From positions 76,334 to 130,482 of the forward strand of contig MNWW01000058.1 in NCBI GenBank assembly GCA_001871415.1: a stretch of DNA of 54,149 nt, written 5' to 3'. Position 1 is the first letter of the stretch. Each line of letters opens with the position of its first letter. The notes beneath the pieces were generated by a model. That model ran no database searches and had not been told where the DNA came from. It saw only the letters and a list, made by a program, of their open reading frames with translations. This document shows, piece by piece, positions 42,725 through 51,331 of the stretch. The stretch comes from Candidatus Woesearchaeota archaeon CG1_02_57_44. Its GTDB lineage: Archaea > Nanobdellota > Nanobdellia > Woesearchaeales > CG1-02-57-44. The position numbers were made by a program, and so were the translations under genes.

Positions 42725-44284
42725 ATGAATACGGTAAGAATCTTTGACACAACACTTCGGGACGGAGAGCAGACACCGGGCGTCTCATTCACGCTGCAGG
42801 AGAAGCTTATGATAGCGAAGCAGCTTGAGCGCCTCGGCGTCGATATCATCGAGGCAGGTTTTCCCATCGCGAGCAAGGGGAGCTTTGATGCTGTCCATCT
42901 CATAGCCAAGGAAGTCCGCAAGCCGGTCATCTGCGGGCTCGCGAGGACGGTCGACAAGGATATCAAGGCTGCGGCCGAGGCGCTCAAGGGCGCTGAGCGC
43001 GCAAGGATACACACATTCATCGCGACCAGCGACATTCATCGCGACCACAAGCTCAAGAAGACCAAGGAGCAGGTGGCGCAGATGGCGCGCGACGCGGTCA
43101 AGCTTGCCCGGACGTTCACGGATGATGTGGAGTTCTCGCCTGAGGACGCCAGCCGGACAGACCTCGACTATATGTGCGCGGTGGTCGAGGAAGCGGTCGC
43201 GGCGGGTGCCACGACCATCAACATCCCTGACACGGTCGGCTACGCACAGCCGCAGGAATATGAAGAGCGCATCCGCTATGTCCAGGAGAAGGTGCCCAAC
43301 ATCAAGGGACTTGCCATCAGCACGCACTGCCACGACGACCTTGGCCTGAGCGTCGCCAATTCGCTCGCCGCGGTCAAGGCAGGGGCGACGCAGGTGGAAT
43401 GCACCATCAATGGCATCGGCGAGCGCGCTGGCAACACGTCCATGGAAGAGGTGGTGATGGCCATCAGGATGCGCGGGGCATACTACAGCGCCACGACCAA
43501 CATCAACACCCGCGAGCTGTTTCGCACCAGCCAGATGGTCGCGCGCTTCAGCGGCATCACGCCACAGCGCAACAAGGCCATCGTGGGCGCGAACGCGTTC
43601 GCGCACCAGGCTGGCATCCACCAGCACGGGGTCATCAGCAACAAGCGCACCTATGAGATCATGGACGCCGAAGACGTCGGCTGGGAAGGAGAGAACCTTG
43701 TCATCGGAAAGCTCTCGGGCAAGCACGCCATCAAGGAGGCACTGACCGAAGCGGGTTTTGAGCTCACGGAGGATCAGCTGCTCAGCGTCACGGAGAAGGT
43801 CAAGGACCTTGGCGATAAGCAGAAGAGCATCCATCGCGATGATGTGGTCGCTATCGCCATCGATGTCCTGTCCGCCCTGAGCCCGAAGGAGGATCGCATC
43901 AAGCTTGATGAGCTCAGTGTCTTCACGGGCAATCGGGTCACGCCGAGCAGCACGGTCGGTGTCAGCATCGACGGCCAGCGTCACATCGGCTCTGCCACCG
44001 GCGTCGGTCCGGTGGATGCTGCCGCAAAAGCCTTAAAGAGCGTCATCGGCCCGGGCTTTTTGCTCAAGGAATACAACCTGAAGGCCATCACGGGCGGTAC
44101 CGATGCGCTGGCGAATGTGGCCATCAAGATGGAGGATGAGGAGCATAATGTCTTCACCTCCGAGGCGGTCGATGAAGATGTCATCATGGCGAGCGTGAAA
44201 GCAATGATCAAGGGCGCCAACAAGGCGTACCACTTCAAGACACAGCAGGATTTGCGACAAGGTGAGCGACATGAAAGGAAGTGA
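42725..44284 (+). CDS. leuA: 2-isopropylmalate synthase
   Basis: Condenses acetyl-CoA with 2-oxoisovalerate, the first committed step to leucine. 519 residues. IFDTTLRDGEQTPGVSF carries the catalytic and metal residues, and THCHDDLGLSVAN the two metal His. A C-terminal LeuA regulatory domain (about 370-510) is present, so leucine feedback is likely. The N-terminus matches bacterial-type LeuA, although citramalate or homocitrate synthases share the core. Start at ATG 42725 behind CAGGGGGT; the track's TTG at 42701 is upstream of that site. First structural gene of the operon. Confidence 0.95.
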   Translation: MNTVRIFDTTLRDGEQTPGVSFTLQEKLMIAKQLERLGVDIIEAGFPIASKGSFDAVHLIAKEVRKPVICGLARTVDKDIKAAAEALKGAERARIHTFIATSDIHRDHKLKKTKEQVAQMARDAVKLARTFTDDVEFSPEDASRTDLDYMCAVVEEAVAAGATTINIPDTVGYAQPQEYEERIRYVQEKVPNIKGLAISTHCHDDLGLSVANSLAAVKAGATQVECTINGIGERAGNTSMEEVVMAIRMRGAYYSATTNINTRELFRTSQMVARFSGITPQRNKAIVGANAFAHQAGIHQHGVISNKRTYEIMDAEDVGWEGENLVIGKLSGKHAIKEALTEAGFELTEDQLLSVTEKVKDLGDKQKSIHRDDVVAIAIDVLSALSPKEDRIKLDELSVFTGNRVTPSSTVGVSIDGQRHIGSATGVGPVDAAAKALKSVIGPGFLLKEYNLKAITGGTDALANVAIKMEDEEHNVFTSEAVDEDVIMASVKAMIKGANKAYHFKTQQDLRQGERHERK

Positions 44285-46001
44285 GGTCATCGTCAAGTGC
44301 CTGCAGCAGCAGGGCGTGCAGGACATCTTCGGCATCACCGGAGGCGCGGTCATACCGCTCTATGATGCCCTCTACGACCATCAAGATACCATCCGCAACA
44401 TCATCTGCCGTCATGAGCAGGGGGCGGCGCACATGGCGGCCGGCTTCGCGCGCGCCAGCGGCAAGCCCGGTGTGTGCGTCGGCACGTCAGGGCCCGGAGG
44501 CAGCAACATGATTACGGGCATCATGGACGCGTTCATGGACTCGACGCCGATGGTCGCGATGGCGGGGCAGGTGCCGGTCTCTTTCATCGGCAAGGACGCG
44601 TTTCAGGAGACGGACATGATAGGGCTCACCATGCCCATCACCAAGCATAACTTCCAGGTCCGGGATCCTGAGAAGCTTGCTGAGACACTGGTCAAGGCAT
44701 TCAAGCTGTCCACAGAAGGGAGGCCGGGGCCCATCTACATCGACCTTCCCAAGGACGTGCAGAACGCCACGGTCAAGGGTAGCATCCCAAAGGATGTCAC
44801 CATCCCATCGTATCGGCCGCGTGTCAAGCCAAACCTGTACCAGATCAAGAAAGCCGTGACCGCGTTGCTCAAGGCAGAGCGCCCGCTCATCATCGCGGGC
44901 GGCGGATGCATCATCGCGGGCGCCAAGGACGCGCTCGCAGCGTTCGTCAATGCCTCGCACATCCCAGTCAATACCACGACCATGGGAAAAGGCATCTTCA
45001 ATGAGGCGCATCCGCTGGCGCTCGGTGTCATGGGCATGCATGGCACAGAGGAAGCCAACTACGCAGCGGTCCACACGGATTGCATGCTTGCCATCGGTTG
45101 TCGGTTCTCTGATCGCATCACGGGCGATACCAGCTTGTTCGCGCAGGGCGCTATTGTCATCCACGCGGACATCGACCCCAGCGAGATAGGCAAGAACGTG
45201 CGCGTCGACATCCCGGTTGTGGGGGACGCGGCAGAGACCATCAAGCTGCTCACGCAGGTCTTCCTTGAGGAGAAAGGCAAGGATAAACACAAAGGCTCCG
45301 CATGGGTCAAGGCGCTCGAAGAGCTTCGCCAGATAGGCGAGAGCCATAAGGCGCGCGATGTCAAGGGCATGACGCAATCAAACATGATAACGCAGCTGGG
45401 CAGGTTCCTCAAGCAGGAGGATATCGTCACCACGGGCGTCGGCCAGCATCAGATGTTCGGAGAGCACTACCTGCGGCGCACCCTGCCGCGCACCTGGATA
45501 ACTTCGGGCGGCGCGGGCACTATGGGCTACGGCCTGCCAGCGGCGATCGGCGCCAAAGTGGCGGTTCCTGACCGGGAGGTCTATGACCTTGATGGTGATG
45601 GCAGTTTCCAGATGACCAGCCAGGAACTCGCGACTGCCAAGCAGTTCGGCATCAAGGTGACGCCGGTCCTCATGAACAACCAGTACCTTGGCATGGTCAA
45701 GCAGTGGCTCGACCTGTTCCAGGAGAGGCGGCATTCAGGCATCCACTTCAGCGTTAACCCTGACTTCGTCAAGCTGGCTGAGGCGTATCATCTGTCCGGC
45801 ATCTCTGTCACACGGGAATCAGAGCTGGTCCCCGCGCTGCAGCAGGCGCGCAAGGCCGATGAGACCGTGCTTATCGATGTGCACGTCGACCCGGAGGATA
45901 ATATCTTCCCCATGCTGCCGCCTGGCAAAGGGCTGCAGCACATCATCGGCGGCAAGGCCTACTTCACCAAGACCTGGGACGAGGTCCGGCAGGGCAAGTA
46001 G
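44271..46001 (+). CDS. ilvB: Acetolactate synthase, catalytic subunit
   Basis: ThDP enzyme that forms acetolactate or acetohydroxybutyrate. 576 residues. The ThDP motif is GDGSFQMTSQELATAKQFGI through NNQ, and the activating Glu lies in CRHEQGAAHMAAG. Start at ATG 44271 behind AAGGTGAGCGAC, overlapping leuA by 14 bp, which implies translational coupling. It works with IlvN encoded next. Confidence 0.96.
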   Translation: MKGSEVIVKCLQQQGVQDIFGITGGAVIPLYDALYDHQDTIRNIICRHEQGAAHMAAGFARASGKPGVCVGTSGPGGSNMITGIMDAFMDSTPMVAMAGQVPVSFIGKDAFQETDMIGLTMPITKHNFQVRDPEKLAETLVKAFKLSTEGRPGPIYIDLPKDVQNATVKGSIPKDVTIPSYRPRVKPNLYQIKKAVTALLKAERPLIIAGGGCIIAGAKDALAAFVNASHIPVNTTTMGKGIFNEAHPLALGVMGMHGTEEANYAAVHTDCMLAIGCRFSDRITGDTSLFAQGAIVIHADIDPSEIGKNVRVDIPVVGDAAETIKLLTQVFLEEKGKDKHKGSAWVKALEELRQIGESHKARDVKGMTQSNMITQLGRFLKQEDIVTTGVGQHQMFGEHYLRRTLPRTWITSGGAGTMGYGLPAAIGAKVAVPDREVYDLDGDGSFQMTSQELATAKQFGIKVTPVLMNNQYLGMVKQWLDLFQERRHSGIHFSVNPDFVKLAEAYHLSGISVTRESELVPALQQARKADETVLIDVHVDPEDNIFPMLPPGKGLQHIIGGKAYFTKTWDEVRQGK

Positions 46002-46107
46002 CAACCACCCTGCAGCACATACGGTGCCCCTGGTGGAACGTCGGGACTGGCAGAAGAATCCCTTCGCAGCGGGGCAAGGGCGCAGGGCGACGCGTTGCGG
46101 AAATGCG

Positions 46108-46168
46108 TCCGACAATACCATAAACAATAAAACAGGATTCAATCCCACAACACGAATCCCACAGCACG
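46108..46168 (+). promoter_or_regulatory. Internal promoter and 14-bp tandem repeat before ilvN
   Basis: ACCATAAACAATAAAAC near 46110-46126 resembles a TATA box inside the 178-bp ilvB-ilvN gap. AATCCCACA(A/G)CACG is repeated in tandem at 46141-46154 and 46155-46168 in the predicted leader. The rest of the gap has only a short hairpin (GACGC/GCGTC around 46089-46111). Confidence 0.45.
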
Positions 46169-46179
46169 AGGCGATACCT

Positions 46180-46809
46180 ATGTACAGCGACAAGAAAGAA
46201 TGGCACCCATCACACAGGCATGTCATCAGCCTGATGGTGGTCGATGAGCCAGGAGTGCTCACCCGCATCAGCAACATGTTCTTCAAGCGCAACTTCAACA
46301 TCGACACTCTGACCGTCAGTCCCAGCATCATCAATGGGCAAAGCCGCATCACGCTGAGCTTCTTTGGCGACGATTCAGTCTATGAGCAGCTCATCAAGCA
46401 GCTCAACAAGCTCATCGACGTCATCAAGGTATCAGACTTGCCCAAGGGCGATACGGTCATCAGGGATTTGTGCCTGGTGCGCGTCACGGCCAAGGACGCG
46501 GCCACGCAGAACCAGCTCATCAACTACTGCCGCTTCTATCGCGCGCGCATCGTCGATGCCACGCATGATGATCTCATGGTCGAGATGGTGGGCAAGCCCG
46601 AGAAGATAGACGCGTTCCTCGAGCTTGTAGGGCCCTTGGGCATCAAGGAGGTATCGCGCACAGGCGTCACGGCGCTCGCCCGCGGCAATGGGGTGAAAGG
46701 CAATGGGATGAGGGGGAATGGCGTGAAGGGCAACGGCAGCGTGAGCGGCGCCTCCACGAGCGCGGGCAGCAAGACCGCAGGCTCTCCTGATGGAGGGGAT
46801 GTGCGATGA
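46180..46809 (+). CDS. ilvN: Acetolactate synthase, regulatory subunit with repeat tail
   Basis: ACT-domain subunit that activates IlvB and conveys valine inhibition. 209 residues. The N-terminal ACT domain is at about 14-90 ([29 protein letters not shown] without the full run), and a second ACT-like domain follows at about 95-165. The last 40 residues are a low-complexity tail of Gly-Asn-Gly-Val-Lys-type units encoded by 15-bp DNA repeats, then Ser/Gly/Ala. The tail is absent from the family. Start at ATG 46180 behind GAGGCGATACC. The stop overlaps the leuC start (ATGA). Confidence 0.93.
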   Translation: MYSDKKEWHPSHRHVISLMVVDEPGVLTRISNMFFKRNFNIDTLTVSPSIINGQSRITLSFFGDDSVYEQLIKQLNKLIDVIKVSDLPKGDTVIRDLCLVRVTAKDAATQNQLINYCRFYRARIVDATHDDLMVEMVGKPEKIDAFLELVGPLGIKEVSRTGVTALARGNGVKGNGMRGNGVKGNGSVSGASTSAGSKTAGSPDGGDVR

Positions 46810-48248
46810 CCAAGCACGCTGGCAAGACGCTCTATGACAAGATCTTTGACCTGCATACCGTGAGGCAGCTGCCTACTGGTCAATATCAGCTCTTCATCGG
46901 CCTGCACCTGGTGCATGAGGTGACCAGCCCCCAAGCATTCGCGATGCTCCGGGAACGTGGACTGAAGGTGGCTTATCCAGAGCGCACGTTCGCGACCGTG
47001 GATCACATTGTCCCCACGCACGACCAGAAACGCCCCTACCAGGATGCGCAGGCAGAGAAGATGATAGCGGCAATGGAATCGAACGCGAAGGAGTTCTGCT
47101 TCATGCTCTACAATACGCAGAGCGGCAAGCAGGGCGTGGTGCACATCATCGGTCCCGAGCTTGGCCTGACGCAGCCAGGCATGACCATCGCATGCGGCGA
47201 CTCGCACACCAGCACGCACGGCGCGTTCGGCGCCCTCGCGTTCGGCATCGGCACCAGCCAGGTCCGGGATGTGCTGGCCACGCAGACGCTCGCCATCAAC
47301 AGGCTCAAGGTCAGGCGCATCAATGTGACAGGCAGCCTGAAGCCAGGTGTCTACGCAAAGGATGTCGTGCTCGCCATCATCCGCAAGCTGGGCGTGAAAG
47401 GCGGCATCGGTTATGCCTATGAATACGGAGGCAGTGCCATTGAAGCACTGAGCATGGAAGGCAGGATGACGCTGTGCAACATGACAATAGAAGGGGGTGC
47501 TCTGTGCGGTTATGTCAATCCTGACAAGACGACGTTCAGCTACCTGCAGGGCCGCGAGTTCGCGCCTGGTCTTGACGCATGGGATCGCGCGGTCGCGTTC
47601 TGGAGCAGCATGGCATCGGACGCTGACGCGGTCTATGATGATGTGGTGGAAATAGACGGTTCAGTGCTCTCGCCCATGGTCACCTGGGGCATCAATCCCG
47701 GACAGGCCATAGGCATCGACGAGAACGTGCCTGACCCTGCCAGCATGATCGCTGATGAGGCGCAAGTGGCATCGCGGGCATTGGCGCACATGGGACTTGT
47801 TGCGGGACAGCCAATCACGGGAACACCGGTGGATGTGGTCTTCATCGGCAGCTGCACCAATGGCAGGCTGTCTGACCTGCGCGAGGCGGCCAGGATAGCG
47901 AAGGGGAAGAGGGTGCACGCGGGCGTGAAAGCGCTCGTCGTCCCTGGCAGCCAGCAGGTCAAGAAGACGGCGGAAGCAGAAGGCCTCGACAAGATCTTCA
48001 CTACGGCGGGCTTCGAGTGGCGCAGCGCTGGGTGCAGCATGTGCCTTGCGATGAACCCAGACAAGCTGCAGGGCAACCAGCTTTCGGCGAGCAGCAGCAA
48101 CCGCAACTTCATCGGCAGGCAGGGCAGCCCCACGGGCAGGACACTGCTCATGAGCCCTGCCATGTGCGCGGCCGCGGCGATCGCAGGAAAGGTCGTGGAT
48201 GTGCGGGCGGTCGATGTGCGTGCGGCAGCTGCGCTGGAGGTGAGGTGA
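46806..48248 (+). CDS. leuC: 3-isopropylmalate dehydratase, large subunit (bacterial type)
   Basis: 4Fe-4S isomerase subunit. 480 residues. Cluster Cys are in GSCTNGR and [11 protein letters not shown], and [12 protein letters not shown] is the active-site block. [18 protein letters not shown] and the overall length match the bacterial LeuC type rather than the shorter archaeal homoaconitase-like type. The C-terminus carries a small duplication ([10 protein letters not shown]). Coupled to ilvN by a four-base overlap. Confidence 0.96.
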   Translation: MTKHAGKTLYDKIFDLHTVRQLPTGQYQLFIGLHLVHEVTSPQAFAMLRERGLKVAYPERTFATVDHIVPTHDQKRPYQDAQAEKMIAAMESNAKEFCFMLYNTQSGKQGVVHIIGPELGLTQPGMTIACGDSHTSTHGAFGALAFGIGTSQVRDVLATQTLAINRLKVRRINVTGSLKPGVYAKDVVLAIIRKLGVKGGIGYAYEYGGSAIEALSMEGRMTLCNMTIEGGALCGYVNPDKTTFSYLQGREFAPGLDAWDRAVAFWSSMASDADAVYDDVVEIDGSVLSPMVTWGINPGQAIGIDENVPDPASMIADEAQVASRALAHMGLVAGQPITGTPVDVVFIGSCTNGRLSDLREAARIAKGKRVHAGVKALVVPGSQQVKKTAEAEGLDKIFTTAGFEWRSAGCSMCLAMNPDKLQGNQLSASSSNRNFIGRQGSPTGRTLLMSPAMCAAAAIAGKVVDVRAVDVRAAAALEVR

Positions 48249-48908
48249 ATGGCGAAGCATATCATCGAGGTGTCTGGCAGAGGGGTCGTGGTCAGGGGCA
48301 ATGACATCGACACAGACCGCATCATCCCTGCGCGCTACATGAAGGAGATAACCTTCGACCATATGGGCGAGTACGCGTTCTATGATGAGCGCTTTACGCA
48401 GGAATTGGGTCGGGATGGCAAGCCGCAGCAGAAGGCGCATCCCTTCAATGACGTACGCTTCCGGGGTGCGTCCATCCTGCTCGTCAACAAGAACTTCGGC
48501 TGCGGCAGCTCGCGCGAGCACGCTCCCCAGGCGCTCATGCGCTGGGGCATCACCGCGATAGTTGGCGAGAGCTTCGCTGCCATCTTCGCGGGCAACTGCA
48601 CCATGCTGGGCATACCGACCCTGACAGTATCGTCGCAGGAAATCGAGGAGCTGATGCAGCAGGTAGAGGCGCATCCGCAGGAACAGCTGGTGCTGGACAT
48701 CGCGGCAGTCCGGATCGCCGCGGGCAACCTGCGGGGGGAGGCGTCCATGCCTGAATCCATCAGGAAGGCACTTACCGAAGGCACCTGGGATTCGACATCG
48801 CTGTTGCTGGACGGCAAGGACGCCATAGCGGCGCTGGCGAAGCGATTGCCGTACCTTAACACCTTCCGCGGAGGGTCGCAGGGCACAGGCGACGTCGGGA
48901 GAGCGTAG
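48249..48908 (+). CDS. leuD: 3-isopropylmalate dehydratase, small subunit (bacterial type)
   Basis: Swivel-domain subunit, 219 residues. NDIDTDRIIPARYM near the start and NFGCGSSREHAPQAL are the substrate-binding signatures. The length of about 200 is bacterial-type; the archaeal type is about 165. It starts immediately after the leuC stop, with GGAGGTGAGGTG as ribosome-binding site. Confidence 0.96.
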   Translation: MAKHIIEVSGRGVVVRGNDIDTDRIIPARYMKEITFDHMGEYAFYDERFTQELGRDGKPQQKAHPFNDVRFRGASILLVNKNFGCGSSREHAPQALMRWGITAIVGESFAAIFAGNCTMLGIPTLTVSSQEIEELMQQVEAHPQEQLVLDIAAVRIAAGNLRGEASMPESIRKALTEGTWDSTSLLLDGKDAIAALAKRLPYLNTFRGGSQGTGDVGRA

Positions 48909-48956
48909 GGCATTCACGTATGTGACGAGCATTCCTGCACATAACGAGAACCATAA

Positions 48957-50072
<1,116 letters not shown>

Positions 50073-50126
50073 GATTGTCGCATGCGATGGAATGATGTGC
50101 GCGGTGGATGGTTATCCCGCGACAAA

Positions 50127-50189
50127 CATAAATAGGAGAGGGTTATCGGAAGCACCATGATTGGGGCCGCAAGGGCCCCGACGCGTTGA
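50127..50189 (+). promoter_or_regulatory. ilvC promoter with leaderless mini-ORF and hairpin
   Basis: ACATAAATA (50127-50135) is placed for a transcription start at the ATG at 50157. That ATG opens a 10-codon ORF (MIGAARAPTR). GGGGCC-GCAAG-GGCCCC (50163-50179) forms a very stable hairpin inside it. The true ilvC start follows 33 bp after the mini-ORF stop, behind TAGGTGAAT. Confidence 0.6.
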
Positions 50190-50221
50190 TACAGACTTTC
50201 AATACACCATAGGTGAATACC

Positions 50222-51268
50222 ATGAAACCAATCAAGGATCCGAACGGAAAAGTCATCGCTGAACTGCTGCAGGACGAAGACGTGACGTCATCGCTTTCTG
50301 GCAAGAAGCTCGCGGTCATCGGCTATGCCTCCCAGGGACGAGGACAGAGCCTCTGCTATCGCGACAGCGGCGTCGACGTGATTGTCGGTCTGCGCAAAGG
50401 CGGCGCGAGCTGGGCCCGTGCGCTAGAAGACGGCTGGGCGCCAGGCACGACGCTGATGGAGATACCTGACGCGGTCAAGGCGGCTGACATCGTGCTGCTG
50501 CTCATCGCGGACACAGCGCAGCCAGAAGTCTATGCCAAGAGCATCGCGCCATCGCTTTCTGCTGGTAAGATGCTGGTGTTCTCGCATGGCTTCAATATCC
50601 ATTTCAAAGGGATTGCGGCGCCCAAGGATGTGGACGTCGCCATGATCGCTCCTAAAGGCCCTGGCTTCGTGGTGCGCCAGGAATACGAGAAGGGTTTCGG
50701 TGTGCCCGCGCTCGTCGCTGTGCATCAGGACGCGTCGGGTTCTGCATGGGATCTTATCCTGGCCATGGCAAAGGCCATTGGCGCGACAAAGCCAGGCGTC
50801 CTGAAGACCACGTTCAAGGACGAAGTCGAGAGCGACCTGTTCGGTGAGCAGGTGGACCTCTGCGGCGGCGTCGTGGAGATGGTCAAGCACGCGTATGAGA
50901 CGCTCATCGAGGCCGGCTACAATCCTGCGCTCGCGTACTGGGAAGTGCACCATGAATTGTACGGGCTTATCGCGCCGCTCGCCTACCAGTACGGCAACTA
51001 TGGTATGCTCTCACGCGTGTCATTGACCGCGCGTAAAGGTGCGGTTGTCTCGGGTCCAAGGGTCATGACCGCTGATGTCAAAGAGCGCATGAAGGAATGT
51101 TTGGTGGACATCCAGTCGGGCAAGTTCGCCAAGGACTGGATGGCTGAATACAAAGAGCACGGGTACGCCAAGCTGAACGCGGAGCTTGACATGCTGAAAG
51201 CGCATCAACTGGAAGTCGTAGGCAAGCAGGTACGGCGCATCATGTGGCCCAAGAAAGACGTGGAGTGA
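50222..51268 (+). CDS. ilvC: Ketol-acid reductoisomerase
   Basis: Mg2+- and NAD(P)H-dependent isomeroreductase of valine and isoleucine synthesis. 348 residues, class I size. GYASQGRGQSL is the nucleotide loop and LRKGGASWARA the cofactor-specificity loop; Ala replaces the Ser that often contacts the NADPH phosphate, so NADH use is possible. DEVESDLFGEQVDLCGG carries the metal-binding Asp and Glu. Start at ATG 50222 behind TAGGTGAAT. Last gene of the cluster. Confidence 0.96.
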   Translation: MKPIKDPNGKVIAELLQDEDVTSSLSGKKLAVIGYASQGRGQSLCYRDSGVDVIVGLRKGGASWARALEDGWAPGTTLMEIPDAVKAADIVLLLIADTAQPEVYAKSIAPSLSAGKMLVFSHGFNIHFKGIAAPKDVDVAMIAPKGPGFVVRQEYEKGFGVPALVAVHQDASGSAWDLILAMAKAIGATKPGVLKTTFKDEVESDLFGEQVDLCGGVVEMVKHAYETLIEAGYNPALAYWEVHHELYGLIAPLAYQYGNYGMLSRVSLTARKGAVVSGPRVMTADVKERMKECLVDIQSGKFAKDWMAEYKEHGYAKLNAELDMLKAHQLEVVGKQVRRIMWPKKDVE

Positions 51269-51331
51269 GCGGGGGCGACATTGTTTGTGGGGCTGGACGA
51301 CGCTGCGCCAGTCAGGGTTCTCCTCAAGCTC

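Noticed and set aside
42785-43984. 399-residue minus-strand ORF
   Set aside because: Shadow of leuA, a complete recognised enzyme; long antisense frames are expected at this GC content.
45688-46179. N-terminal extension of the ilvN ORF
   Set aside because: The extension overlaps ilvB out of frame; ACT-domain start and ribosome-binding site place ilvN at 46180.
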